From Alphaproteobacteria bacterium (GTDB taxonomy: Bacteria; Pseudomonadota; Alphaproteobacteria; RF32; CAG-239): DNA of 51,679 nucleotides. The number at the start of each line of letters is the position of its first letter. The stretch's first letter is position 1. The position numbers were made by a program, and so were the translations under genes. Location of the stretch: the NCBI GenBank assembly GCA_017470165.1, contig JAFUEX010000008.1:1-51679 (forward strand), read 5' to 3'. Shown here piece after piece: positions 8,147 through 16,374 of this stretch. Below the pieces are notes generated by a model. The model made no database searches. It saw only the letters and a program-made list of their open reading frames with translations, and was not told where the DNA came from.

Positions 8147-9052
8147 ATGCGCAAATTTATTCTTACTTTTCTGCTTACATTTGTTATAGCGTTTTCCTCT
8201 CGGGCCGACAATGTAAAAATCGCCGCACTGATTAATGGCGAAATCATCTCCAGTGAAGATATGAACAACCAAATCAACATCTTTATGCTCAATTCGCCGA
8301 TTCCGCTCAATGCGGAAACTCGCGGTATGATAACCCGCAGAGTGCTGGCGCAAACCATTGAGCAAAAGCTCAAGCTCCAAACAGCCCAAAAAAATGACAT
8401 CAAAGTCAGCGACGATGAGGTAAAAAATCAGTTGCAAATTTGGGCCAAAAACAATCACATCAGCCTCAATAATTTGTCGGCCAAAAAAATCGATCGTCAA
8501 GCCCTGAGCGACAACATCAAAGCCGAATTGGCCTGGGTTAAATTCATCCGCAAAAAATACTATCAAACTGCCAACATCACCCAAACCGAAATTGATGAAA
8601 CCATCAACGAAATAACTCAGGATATGAGTATCAAAAAATACCAAGTTTTGGAGATTTATATCAAAAAAGAAAACGCTCGCGATATTCAAACTTTGGTTGC
8701 CAAACTGCGTGAAGACCCGCGTTTTGAACTGTATGCCGCCCGTTTTTCCGATGCACCGTCCGCAGCCAACGGCGGCAATTTAGGCTGGATTAACTCCGGC
8801 AAAATGCTCTCTGCCTTAGAGGTTCGTTTGGCCAAAATGCGTATTGACGAAGTCAGCGATGCCATTCTTATCGGCGACGGCTATTACATCCTCAAGTTAT
8901 TGCAAGTATTCGACCCTCAGCAAAACAAAGGCTTTGCTCCTGACCAAAACGAAGTTCGCACCCTGTTAGAAAATCAAAAGATGGAAGCCTTGTCCAAAAA
9001 AATGCTGCAAGAAATCAAGCAAAAAGCCATCATTGAGATTAAAAAATCGTAA
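8147..9052 (+). CDS. surA: SurA-like periplasmic peptidyl-prolyl isomerase/chaperone
   Basis: Periplasmic chaperone that helps fold outer-membrane proteins such as LptD. The 301 residues have an N-terminal signal peptide (MRKFILTFLLTFVIAFSSRA), a SurA_N-type helical region (about 22-160) and a single parvulin domain (about 165-260) with the signature FSDAPSAANGGNLGWI. Classical SurA has two parvulin domains; the one-domain form is common in Alphaproteobacteria. AAAGGAG precedes the ATG. It is 27 nt downstream of lptD and 8 nt upstream of rsmA, so likely in the same transcript. Confidence 0.88.
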   Translation: MRKFILTFLLTFVIAFSSRADNVKIAALINGEIISSEDMNNQINIFMLNSPIPLNAETRGMITRRVLAQTIEQKLKLQTAQKNDIKVSDDEVKNQLQIWAKNNHISLNNLSAKKIDRQALSDNIKAELAWVKFIRKKYYQTANITQTEIDETINEITQDMSIKKYQVLEIYIKKENARDIQTLVAKLREDPRFELYAARFSDAPSAANGGNLGWINSGKMLSALEVRLAKMRIDEVSDAILIGDGYYILKLLQVFDPQQNKGFAPDQNEVRTLLENQKMEALSKKMLQEIKQKAIIEIKKS

Positions 9053-9060
9053 GAACCATT

Positions 9061-9909
9061 ATGAGCATCGCCGATATAATCTCTTCGCTGCCCTCCTTAA
9101 AGCTCACTATCGAAGCCTATGGGCTGATGGCGCAAAAATCTCTGGGACAGAATTTTTTGTTAGACAGCAACATCACCGACAAAATTGTCCGCTCTTCGTT
9201 GCGTGCACAAAATTTACCATCTTTTGCCGATGCTTGTTTGTTTGAAGTAGGCTCCGGCCCCACCGGCCTCACGCGCTCTATTCTCAAGGCCGAACCGCAA
9301 AAACTGACCGTCATAGAGCTGGACGAACGCTGCATAAAAATTGCCGAAGATATCCGCGCCCGCGTCGGTGACAGATTGGAAATTGTCAATCAAGATGCTC
9401 TCACTTACGATTTTACCGCTCCGGCAGCGGCGCCCAAACACATCCTTTCCAATCTACCATACAACATTTCAGTTCCCTTGCTGAGCAAATGGCTGGCTGA
9501 CATCGGCTGTTATAAGTCCCTAACCTTGATGTTCCAAAAAGAAGTCGCCGAACGCCTTATGGCCTCCACCAAAACCAAAGACTATGGCCGCCTGTCTGTT
9601 TTAACGCAATTGCAGTGCCGCATCACCCATCTATTTGACCTGCCCCCCGAAGCCTTCACTCCGGCGCCCAAGATATGGTCGAGTGTATTACTGCTGCAAC
9701 CGGTCATCGCGCCGCTTAGCCGCGAGGAAATCGCTCACTTAGAAAAAATAACCGCGTTGGCCTTTTCCAAACGCCGCAAAATGCTGCGCCAAACTTTCAA
9801 ACATATTGCCGATTTTGCCGATATCTGCGAGCAAATTGGCATTGTTCCGACCTCCCGTCCAGAAGAACTCACTCCGCAGCAATTTTTCGAATTATCACAA
9901 TCACTGTAA
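9061..9909 (+). CDS. rsmA: 16S rRNA (adenine1518-N6/adenine1519-N6)-dimethyltransferase RsmA
   Basis: Dimethylates two adjacent adenines in the 3' hairpin of 16S rRNA during 30S maturation. The 282 residues carry the family motifs: GQNFLLD (29-35), the S-adenosylmethionine loop [10 protein letters not shown] (62-71) and the catalytic NLPYNIS (131-137). The C-terminal helical domain is complete. It closes the lptF-lptD-surA-rsmA run; pdxA, often found between surA and rsmA in related bacteria, is missing here. Also known as ksgA. Confidence 0.95.
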   Translation: MSIADIISSLPSLKLTIEAYGLMAQKSLGQNFLLDSNITDKIVRSSLRAQNLPSFADACLFEVGSGPTGLTRSILKAEPQKLTVIELDERCIKIAEDIRARVGDRLEIVNQDALTYDFTAPAAAPKHILSNLPYNISVPLLSKWLADIGCYKSLTLMFQKEVAERLMASTKTKDYGRLSVLTQLQCRITHLFDLPPEAFTPAPKIWSSVLLLQPVIAPLSREEIAHLEKITALAFSKRRKMLRQTFKHIADFADICEQIGIVPTSRPEELTPQQFFELSQSL

Positions 9910-9915
9910 TAACAC

Positions 9916-9944
9916 TTGACAAATATTGAATTATAATTTATCAA
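9916..9944 (+). promoter_or_regulatory. Promoter of tRNA-Ala
   Basis: TTGACA (9916-9921), a 17-nt spacer, then TATCAA (9939-9944), ending 15 nt before the first base of the tRNA. A TATAAT at 9932-9937 is closer to consensus but badly spaced from the -35. Confidence 0.55.
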
Positions 9945-9959
9945 GACCGCATACATATT

Positions 9960-10035
9960 GGGGCTATAGCTCAGCTGGGAGAGCGATTGGTTCGCAATCA
10001 ATAGGTCAGGGGTTCGATCCCCCTTAGCTCCACCA
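9960..10035 (+). tRNA. tRNA-Ala(CGC)
   Basis: A complete 76-nt cloverleaf with encoded CCA. The anticodon loop TTCGCAA places CGC at the anticodon, reading GCG. The acceptor stem GGGGCTA/TAGCTCC contains the G3-U70 wobble that identifies alanine tRNAs. The D and T arms are normal. Confidence 0.95.
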
Positions 10036-10046
10036 ATTTAAGATTC

Positions 10047-10070
10047 AGCCCGTTTGAAACGGGCTTTTTT
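10047..10070 (+). terminator. Rho-independent terminator after tRNA-Ala
   Basis: AGCCCGTTT and AAACGGGCT form a stem closed by a tiny loop and followed by TTTTTT. Confidence 0.85.
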
Positions 10071-10300
10071 CGTGCCTGAAATGGAGGGATAATAAGCCCG
10101 TTATAAAGGCTGTTGTGATGAATTCATGCATTCACTTGAAAATGCCCATTTACCACAATTCATCCGCATTTTTTGGGGAAAGAAAGCAAAAGTGCTATTT
10201 GAGCAGATGAACCAACCCAAACTTGGCTTTGCTAGGTAATCCATAAAAAAGGCATAACTTTGCGCCATATCTATTTTGTATCTTTATCTGCTAAGCAATT

Positions 10301-10559
10301 TTAATTATCACTTGGAATATCAAAATTCCCATAGTCAAAGACAGTGGCGCGGTATTTACTGATTTTCTTTCTGAGTTCCGAATCACTTAAAAGATACTCT
10401 TTCACCAAGGCAGTGGCTAACTAATCTTTGGTCCGTTTCGGTTTTTCTATCGCATAAAATTCATCCGCCGGCACAATGGGCTTTTTGGTATGCCCTTCCT
10501 GCATTTTCTTCAGTTCTTCCCCTTGTTGATAGGCGGCCAAATTCAGGTGGTCCAGCGTC
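10301..10559 (-). pseudogene. Decayed fragment, probably of a phage or island protein
   Basis: The minus strand reads as a plausible hydrophilic protein tail interrupted by one in-frame TAG. Before it comes a stretch containing LAAYQQGEELKKMQEGHTKK and PIVPADEFYAIEKPKRTKD; after it comes LATALVKEYLLSDSELRKKI and YGNFDIPSDN before a TAA at 10301. There is no start codon. I do not recognise the family. It lies with other mobile-element debris just after tRNA-Ala. Confidence 0.4.
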
Positions 10560-10575
10560 TATGGAGAAATAAAAG

Positions 10576-10720
10576 ATGGAAAAAAGAAAAAACACAACGC
10601 TTTTACACAACAAAGGATGCCGCCACCTATTTAGGGCTGGCCCCGCGTACCTTGCAAAAATACCGAGTGAACGGTTCCGGCCCCAAGTTCAGAATTTTCC
10701 TCTTGGCTTTGTCAAATTAG
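10576..10720 (+). pseudogene. Frameshifted excisionase/AlpA-like HTH protein fragment
   Basis: An ATG at 10576 opens with MEKRKNT. After a one-base shift in an A-rich run, the next frame gives RFYTTKDAATYLGLAPRTLQ followed by KYRVNGSGPKF, the typical winged-HTH (MerR/AlpA-like, HTH_17) domain of excisionases and phage regulators. The rest of the domain is lost and the frame ends after RIFLLALSN. Such genes normally sit beside an integrase; none is intact here. Confidence 0.5.
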
Positions 10721-11304
10721 ACAGACGTTATTTAAACTGGCGTTGGCTTCCAGATGAGAATGTGTGCCAAGTATATCTTTACTTATTATTGCGGGCAACT
10801 TTCCAAGATAAAGAACTTTATGAATATGTTATCCACAAAGGGGAATTACTGACCAGTTATGCTGTGATCTCAGAGGCCTTAAAAAATCTCCGCAACAAAT
10901 CAAGCGAGTCTTAACAAAGCTCAAAAAGACAGGTGAAGTTGATACAAAACGCTTAGGAAACGGACTACTTATAAGACTTATAAAATATAATGATTTCAAT
11001 GTGATAGATGGAGATAAATTATCCCAATGCGACTTAGGCGCGAACTACCTGCGAACTAACTGCGGCTATAAATAAGAAAGGAAAGAATACCCAGAACGTA
11101 TATAATGAAAAAGAAACTCCCTCGGGCTTGGCAATGAATTGGAGTGTACCAAGGCAAGATTCCGCCTCTAAAGGGTTGGTTCCAATCGAACAGCTGTTCG
11201 GGCCGAGTGGTAACAGCCCGTCCATAGAACAAGTGGAAGAGTATTGTCAAACAATGTGCTATCATAAATCGGGTATATTTAATAAATATTTTAATATCAA
11301 ATAG
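10700..11304 (+). pseudogene. Relic of a phage-type replication-initiation protein
   Basis: Three consecutive frames together resemble phage replisome-organiser proteins. The first frame has FVKLDRRYLNWRWLPDENVC, YLYLLLRATF and KGELLTSYAVISEAL. A shift near 10890 continues as IKRVLTKLKKTGEVDTKRLG and KYNDFNVIDG. A second shift near 11070 continues as NTQNVYNEKETPSG, then PSIEQVEEYCQTM and FNKYFNIK before the stop. At least two frameshifts make it non-functional. The family assignment rests on remembered motif similarity. Confidence 0.5.
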
Positions 11305-11318
11305 TTATATCAATTTCA

Positions 11319-11390
11319 AAAATCGGGAGCTGGTCACTTTTGAAATCGGGCTGGTCACCGCTGAGCGAGGAACGAGCGAATAAGCGGTCT
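11319..11390 (+). repeat. Solo double-stem hairpin repeat plus a short tandem duplication
   Basis: A unit of the same hairpin family lies at 11354-11390, with outer stem ACCGCT/AGCGGT, the GAG and GAATAA internal loop, and a degenerate inner stem. Just before it, AATCGGG...CTGGTCAC is duplicated in tandem (11321-11337 and 11345-11358). The rest of 11305-11498 holds no gene I can support. Confidence 0.6.
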
Positions 11391-11498
11391 TATGACTAAA
11401 AGTGCACTATGACAAGGAGGTCCCTGATTTTTCGCGATATTCATAGCAGAAAAAGGAACGGAAGAGAAAAAGAGAGGACTACAAGAGACAGGCGGAGA

Positions 11499-12137
11499 TT
11501 AACCGAGGCGGGAAAAATATTGGCGAACGGCACCGACTGTGGTTGCCTCAGTGTGTCCGGAATAAAGTTTGACCACGTCCGGCAGGGGCAATATTTTGTT
11601 TTTGATGCTGGCGGCCAATTGAGCCGCATCGCCGCCAAACAAGTCGGTACGACCAACCGCATCTTTGAATACAGTATCACCGACAAAAGCCGTTTGCGCG
11701 GCAGCATCATACATAACTATGCCATCTAAAGTGTGACCTGGAGTATGCAATACCTGCAACTCAACCGACGGAGCTGCAGCAAGCGTGATTATGGCGCCAT
11801 CATCCAAGTAAACGGCATCGGGCAAAATTATCGGTGCGCTACTCCAAGCCGACAAATTCCACTGCGGGTCAAGCAGATATTTTGCCGCCTCCCGATGCGC
11901 CAAATAAGGAGCGTTGAACTTTCGGCTCAATTCGGCAACCGCCCCGATGTGGTCGAAATGCCCGTGCGTGAGCAATATTTTTTCAATCGTCCAATGATTT
12001 TTCGCCGCCTCGGCCGCCAATTTATCAGCCTCAGCTGCAGCATCAATCAAAAAACCATGACCGCTTTTTTCATCAATATAAAAATAGGCATTAGTGCACA
12101 ACGCTCCGAAAACTTCAACCTTTTTGACAATCATCAC
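11499..12137 (-). CDS. MBL-fold metal-dependent hydrolase (glyoxalase II-like)
   Basis: Small cytoplasmic metallo-beta-lactamase-fold hydrolase of 212 residues, of the single-domain type often annotated as hydroxyacylglutathione hydrolase-like. The metal site is complete: THGHFDH (57-63), H135 in HTPGHT, D154 in VGDTVF and H195 in YSGHTE. The true substrate cannot be read from sequence; thioesters of glutathione or another thiol are likely. Its start overlaps the ogt stop by 4 nt (ATGA), so it is translationally coupled to ogt. Confidence 0.85.
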   Translation of the reverse strand: MMIVKKVEVFGALCTNAYFYIDEKSGHGFLIDAAAEADKLAAEAAKNHWTIEKILLTHGHFDHIGAVAELSRKFNAPYLAHREAAKYLLDPQWNLSAWSSAPIILPDAVYLDDGAIITLAAAPSVELQVLHTPGHTLDGIVMYDAAAQTAFVGDTVFKDAVGRTDLFGGDAAQLAASIKNKILPLPDVVKLYSGHTEATTVGAVRQYFSRLG

Positions 12138-12637
12138 TTGATACTCCCCTCAAAACGCAACAGACGGCTTTTGACATCAAGACCGCTGGCAAACCCTCGC
12201 AAATCGCCATTGGCGGCCACAACCCGATGACAAGGGATAATCAGCGAAATCGGATTGTGAGCGATGGCCGAACCCACTGCCTGAGCCGCGATACTGCTGC
12301 GATTGAGCCGAGCTGCGGCCAAGCGAGCCACTTCGCCATAGGTGCTCAGCTGACCATACGGAATATCTTGCAAAATGCGCCAGACGGTCTGGCGAAATTC
12401 ATTGCCGAAAGGAGACAGCGGCAAGGCAAACGGCGATGGTGCGCGGCCGGCAAAATAGTCATCCAGCCAATGTTTGGTGCGGATAAAAAGCGGCAGATCT
12501 TCCCGCAAAGTAAAATCGCGCCCCAATGTGTAAGCATAATATTTTTGACCGGCTATCCACAAACCGGTCAGGCAATCAGCCTCGCCGGCCAGCAGCATAT
12601 TGCCGATTGGTGATTGGTAGTGGGCGCTGTAGGTCAT
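12134..12637 (-). CDS. ogt: Methylated-DNA--protein-cysteine S-methyltransferase (Ogt/MGMT)
   Basis: Repairs O6-alkylguanine and O4-alkylthymine by transferring the alkyl group to its own cysteine. With the start at 12637 the protein has 167 residues: an N-terminal domain (1-75) and the C-terminal catalytic domain with PYGQLSTYGEVA (93-104), AHNPISLIIPCHRVV (active C136) and the final ANGDLRGFASGL loop. That ATG is preceded by AAAGGAAC at good spacing; an in-frame ATG nine codons upstream (12664) has no such site. It is the first gene of a two-gene operon with the hydrolase. Confidence 0.92.
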   Translation of the reverse strand: MTYSAHYQSPIGNMLLAGEADCLTGLWIAGQKYYAYTLGRDFTLREDLPLFIRTKHWLDDYFAGRAPSPFALPLSPFGNEFRQTVWRILQDIPYGQLSTYGEVARLAAARLNRSSIAAQAVGSAIAHNPISLIIPCHRVVAANGDLRGFASGLDVKSRLLRFEGSIK

Positions 12638-12938
12638 ATCTGTTCCTTTGTGAGGGTTAGACATCTGATGGCAATATATATCCCCCTGCTTGGTTTGCCA
12701 ACAATTTTTTAGTTTTTTGTTAAGGAAATTTAAATGCCTGAAAAATTATCAACATTCATAAAAGATGAGCAAAAATATCGCAAAAAGAGCAGATTTTATT
12801 TTTCGAGATTTAGATATTAAATAATATACTTACTGTAAATTGATATTATGCTCCATCTTATTACACAATTGGCAAAGTTTTCATCTGTTAATAGAAAAGA
12901 TTAAACACCCACCATTCCTTGCATCGGTCGGATATTGA
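12638..12938. other. Intergenic stretch with no supported gene
   Basis: About 300 nt of AT-rich sequence. The plus strand has one tiny frame (12734-12820, 28 codons, starting MPEKLSTFIKDEQKYR) with AAGGAAA six bases before its ATG. Nothing else supports it as a gene. No terminator or repeat is evident. Confidence 0.4.
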
Positions 12939-14189
12939 TTATTTAACAAGCCATTCTAAAACGTTTAGTTGCGTTATCCCCTCATAGTCTTTTGTACCAT
13001 AATCTCTGGTCAGAATATATTTAGGGTAGTTGTCTTTTATCATTTGTAATGATGCCAGTTCTCTTGCCAAAGTTTGCGGTTCGTTCATCGTATCACTAAC
13101 TTGATAATACTCTAAACCATTTGGTGTTTCGGCTACAAAATCAACTTCGGCTGTTTGTAATTTACTTGTTTTATCACGATAATCTATTTTTCCGACATAA
13201 ACATTATATCCGCGGCGTAATAATTCTAAATAGACGATATTCTCTAAAATATGCCCTCTATCGGCTGCTTTATTCCCCAGCAGATGTCTTCTTATACCCA
13301 TATCAACAAGGTAGTATTTGTTCAGGGTTTTTAAGATTTTCTTGCCCTTGACATCATATCTGTCAGCTTTATACAGCACAAAGGCATCTCTGAAAGCATC
13401 AAGGTATGTTTCTATGGTTGCCGGCAATATCTTTATTCCGTCAGAAGTCATGGTATCACTTATTTTCTTAACCGAAATTTCCGAACCGGTGCAATTCGCT
13501 ACAAATTTCAGCACCCGACGCAACCTGTCTGCGGCACTGATGTTTTTGTTGTCCATTACATCATTTAAGACAATGGTGTCATAAATTCCTTGGATATAGG
13601 TATCTATTTGTTGCTGGAAATTAGGTGCACCGATATTTACAAAGTGCTGAGCATAAGGAAATGAACTATAACTGAGAAAATTCTCATATATCTTATCTTT
13701 GTTACCATTTTCCATATTTTTGTAGATTTCATAAAACTCCTTAAATGACAGCGGATACATCTTTATTTCCACATATCTTCCGGCAATGGAGGTAGCCCAT
13801 TCACCTGATTGAAGTTTTGAGTTTGAACCAGTCAAATATAAATCAATGTCCTTCTTTTCATACAAACTGCGAACGGCTTTTTGAAAGTCCGTTACCTTTT
13901 GAATTTCATCCAAAAATACATAATTTTTCTTATTCGGAACTAAATTGCTCATAACTTGACTATGTAATTTATGATAATCAAGCAAATGCTCGTTTTCCAC
14001 TTCTTCCAATTTGATTATCTGTATTTGTTCTTTGGAAACGCCTTGTTTTAAGAGTTCTTGAACATATAAATCAAACACTGTTGATTTACCACAGCGGCGC
14101 ACACCGGTTACTATTTTAATTAAATCAGCGTCCTTAAAGCTCATCAGCTCTTGGATATATTTTGGTCTTTGAATAACAAAATCGCTCAT
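12939..14189 (-). CDS. AAA family ATPase with DUF4143 domain
   Basis: Predicted ATPase of 416 residues with a Walker A GVRRCGKST (29-37), a Walker B YVFLDEIQ (90-97) and a C-terminal DUF4143 domain ending in a restriction-endonuclease-like fold region (EVDFVAETPNGLEYYQVS). Family members are common, mobile and largely uncharacterised. The start at 14189 was chosen because AAAGGAGA precedes this ATG; an upstream in-frame ATG at 14258 has no such site and would add a hydrophobic lead. The sequence is AT-richer than its neighbours and stands alone between an intergenic gap and repeat cluster 2, which suggests acquisition. A distant paralogue occurs at 49009-50232. Confidence 0.85.
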   Translation of the reverse strand: MSDFVIQRPKYIQELMSFKDADLIKIVTGVRRCGKSTVFDLYVQELLKQGVSKEQIQIIKLEEVENEHLLDYHKLHSQVMSNLVPNKKNYVFLDEIQKVTDFQKAVRSLYEKKDIDLYLTGSNSKLQSGEWATSIAGRYVEIKMYPLSFKEFYEIYKNMENGNKDKIYENFLSYSSFPYAQHFVNIGAPNFQQQIDTYIQGIYDTIVLNDVMDNKNISAADRLRRVLKFVANCTGSEISVKKISDTMTSDGIKILPATIETYLDAFRDAFVLYKADRYDVKGKKILKTLNKYYLVDMGIRRHLLGNKAADRGHILENIVYLELLRRGYNVYVGKIDYRDKTSKLQTAEVDFVAETPNGLEYYQVSDTMNEPQTLARELASLQMIKDNYPKYILTRDYGTKDYEGITQLNVLEWLVK

Positions 14190-14289
14190 AATTGTCTCCT
14201 TTATCTTAAAGATAATCCAAATAAAATTGCATTTCAACATATTTTTTACACTAAACAATAAAAACTATGTAAAATATGTATAAAAACCA

Positions 14290-14316
14290 AAAACCGCCCC
14301 GCGGCGAATAGCCCGA
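14290..14316. repeat. Mini-hairpin direct repeat, copy 1
   Basis: An imperfect direct repeat around CCGCCCCGCGGCGAATAG, matched at 14762-14789 with two C/T differences. It contains a small GCC/GGC hairpin followed by GAATAG, recalling the 3' internal loop of the larger hairpin family. The two copies bracket the central part of repeat cluster 2. Confidence 0.6.
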
Positions 14317-14349
14317 ACCCAAATAAGGGCATAGTCCATCCCAGCACTG

Positions 14350-14596
14350 TCATCGCTGAGTGCCGCAAGGCACGAATAAGCGATCCCATGACTATTAAGA
14401 GAATGTCATCGCTGAGCCGTTTGTAAAATGGCGAATAAGCGATCCCATCGTCAAGGGGACTGTCACCCCTTTTCATTATCCTGTCACCCCCCCCTTGCTG
14501 CATCGCGGCGAATAAGGGGTCTCCCGACCATTATGCACCCAAAGCCCTTGCTGTCACCCCTTTTTCTGTGACGGATGTCACAGAAAAATCAGGGGT
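14350..14596. repeat. Double-stem hairpin repeats (cluster 2, left part)
   Basis: Four units lie at 14350-14386, 14404-14446, 14482-14523 and 14552-14596. The first two have outer stem ATCGCT/AGCGAT, with inner stems GTGCC/GGCAC and GCCGTTT/AAATGGC; the latter pairs through a G-U where cluster 1 has C-G. The third has outer stem ACCCC/GGGGT with inner GCTGC/GCGGC. The fourth is the CTGTGAC/GTCACAG type also seen at 226-270. The linker between the third and fourth units recurs exactly near 51611-51650. Confidence 0.8.
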
Positions 14597-14671
14597 CGCA
14601 TCATCATAAAGCGCTGTGACAACAAAAAAACATTAGGTTCGGGCTTGATGAGCAAAGCGGGAAACAGTGGC

Positions 14672-14766
14672 TTTTTCTCAAGGCTGGCGATGATTATCCT
14701 TTTGCGACCTCGTCACGCGCGTATTGTCGCGTGTAAGTAGATCGCAGCCTTATGCCTTGAGAAAAA
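14672..14766. repeat. 13-bp inverted repeat enclosing about 70 nt
   Basis: TTTTTCTCAAGGC (14672-14684) and its exact complement GCCTTGAGAAAAA (14754-14766) bracket a GC-rich segment. No coding sequence is evident inside; a long-range stem or an eroded mobile-element core are both possible. The stretch 14790-14865 shows nothing recognisable. Confidence 0.55.
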
Positions 14767-14789
14767 CCGCCCCGTGGCGAATAGTCCGA
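14762..14789. repeat. Mini-hairpin direct repeat, copy 2
   Basis: Second copy of the CCGCCCCG-GGCGAATAG repeat at 14290-14316. It overlaps the right arm of the 13-bp inverted repeat. Confidence 0.6.
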
Positions 14790-14865
14790 TGATTTTAGGG
14801 TTACGCCAGCCCGCGGCTGTTTGATCACTCAAAAGTAACGTAAAAAAACGTTTTTTATGACGATG

Positions 14866-14960
14866 AGATGCCTTATTCGCGGACTAAAGTCCGCTCAGGC
14901 ATGACATTCCTTGGAGGATAAAGAGACCGCTTATTCGTGCCTTGTGGCACTCAGCGATGA
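14866..14960 (-). repeat. Two inverted-orientation hairpin repeats (cluster 2, right part)
   Basis: Units at 14866-14905 (outer stem ATGCCT/AGGCAT, inner GCGGACT/AGTCCGC) and 14925-14960 (outer ATCGCT/AGCGGT with one wobble pair, inner GTGCC/GGCAC), both reading on the minus strand. They lie directly downstream of cysS. Confidence 0.8.
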
Positions 14961-14988
14961 CATTCCTTAATTGTCGAAACCCCTTGAG

Positions 14989-16359
14989 TTATAATCTTTT
15001 CCAAGTGGTACCTTGAGGAGAATCTTCCAGAATTATGCCGCGAGATTTCAGCTCCTCACGGATACCATCCGCCTTAGCAAAGTCTTTGGCCTTTTTAGCC
15101 GCCGCACGTTCGGCAATCAGCTGTTCAATTTCCGCGGTCTCATCGCCGGCATCTCCCTTAAACCAAACCTCAGCATCCTGATACAACAGTCCGAGCAAGT
15201 CAGCCGAGGCCAGCAATACCGCCTTTTTCTCGGCAATTTCCTGCGGTGTCTCCGCCTTATTCAAATCACCGGCCAGCTCGTGAATATAACTCAATGCCAA
15301 TGGAGTATTGAGGTCATCTTCCAATGCATTAACTACCCGCACATCCGGTTCTGCCGTCAAAGTTGCCGCATCTTTAGCCTTCAGCAAAGCATTGTAAAAT
15401 TTATCCAAGGTCTGCTTGGCATTTTCCAGCCCCTCAAACGTAAAATTAAACGGCTGATGATAATGCGCGGTAAGAAAAGTCAACCGCAATGCCTCAGCCG
15501 GCGCTTTTTCCAACACCTGTTCAATCGTGTAAAAATTACCCAGCGATTTTGACATCTTTACGCCGTCAACCATCAGCATTCCGCCGTGCACCCAAAATCT
15601 GGCAAATTCATCATTCGGATGAGCGCACATCGACTGCGCACACTCATTTTCGTGGTGCGGAAATATCAAATCGGCACCACCGCCGTGAATATCAAACGAA
15701 TTTCCCAACAACTTGGCGCTCATCGCCGAACATTCCAAATGCCATCCCGGACGGCCGAACCCCCACGGGCTCTCCCATCCTGGTTGCTCCGCAGATGACG
15801 GCTTCCACAAAACAAAATCTTCCGGATTCTTTTTATAATCGGCCACCTCGATTCGTGCACCGGCCAACATTTCTTTGCGCGAGCGCTTGGAGAGGAACCC
15901 GTAATTCGGCATCGATTCAACATCAAACAAAATATGTCCGCCGGCGGCATAAGCATGACCGTTGTCCAACAATTGCTGGACCAACTCTATCATCTCGTTG
16001 ATATATTCGGTAGCCTTGGGACGAAAATTCGGCTCCAACACATTGAGCTTAGCCATGTCATCAACATACCATTGATAGGTCTGCCGCGTAATTTCGGCAA
16101 TTGTCTGCCCGCTGCTCAGTGACTTGTTGATGATTTTATCATCAATATCCGTAATGTTGGAGACATAAGTAACGTGATTTTTGCCATATTTATGCACCAA
16201 CACCCGATACAAAATATCAAACGACACCGAGGTTTTGATATTGCCCAAATGCGCATGGTCATAAACCGTCGGCCCGCAGACATACATCCTAACATTATCG
16301 GCATCAATCGGCTTAAACTCTTCTTTGCGTCCGCTCAAGGTATTAAAAATCTGCATCAA
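14989..16359 (-). CDS. cysS: Cysteine--tRNA ligase CysS
   Basis: Charges tRNA-Cys with cysteine. The class I synthetase of 456 residues shows the zinc-site cysteine in MYVCGPTVYDHAHLGN (C28, HIGH-type motif at 37-40), a WHLECSAM zinc ligand region, HHENE, and the KMSKS loop in GVKMSKSLGNF. The length is normal. The ATG at 16359 (or the next codon) follows AAAGGAGAAAAA. It lies 15 nt downstream of gltX on the same strand, so the two synthetases are probably cotranscribed. Confidence 0.97.
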   Translation of the reverse strand: MMQIFNTLSGRKEEFKPIDADNVRMYVCGPTVYDHAHLGNIKTSVSFDILYRVLVHKYGKNHVTYVSNITDIDDKIINKSLSSGQTIAEITRQTYQWYVDDMAKLNVLEPNFRPKATEYINEMIELVQQLLDNGHAYAAGGHILFDVESMPNYGFLSKRSRKEMLAGARIEVADYKKNPEDFVLWKPSSAEQPGWESPWGFGRPGWHLECSAMSAKLLGNSFDIHGGGADLIFPHHENECAQSMCAHPNDEFARFWVHGGMLMVDGVKMSKSLGNFYTIEQVLEKAPAEALRLTFLTAHYHQPFNFTFEGLENAKQTLDKFYNALLKAKDAATLTAEPDVRVVNALEDDLNTPLALSYIHELAGDLNKAETPQEIAEKKAVLLASADLLGLLYQDAEVWFKGDAGDETAEIEQLIAERAAAKKAKDFAKADGIREELKSRGIILEDSPQGTTWKRL

Positions 16360-16374
16360 TTTTTCTCCTTTAAT

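Noticed and set aside
12734-12820. A 28-codon small gene
   Set aside because: It has a fair ribosome binding site but no promoter, conservation evidence or recognisable sequence.
14641-14860. Coding remnant in repeat cluster 2
   Set aside because: Several short frames can be read but none gives a coherent protein; the inverted and direct repeats explain the structure better.
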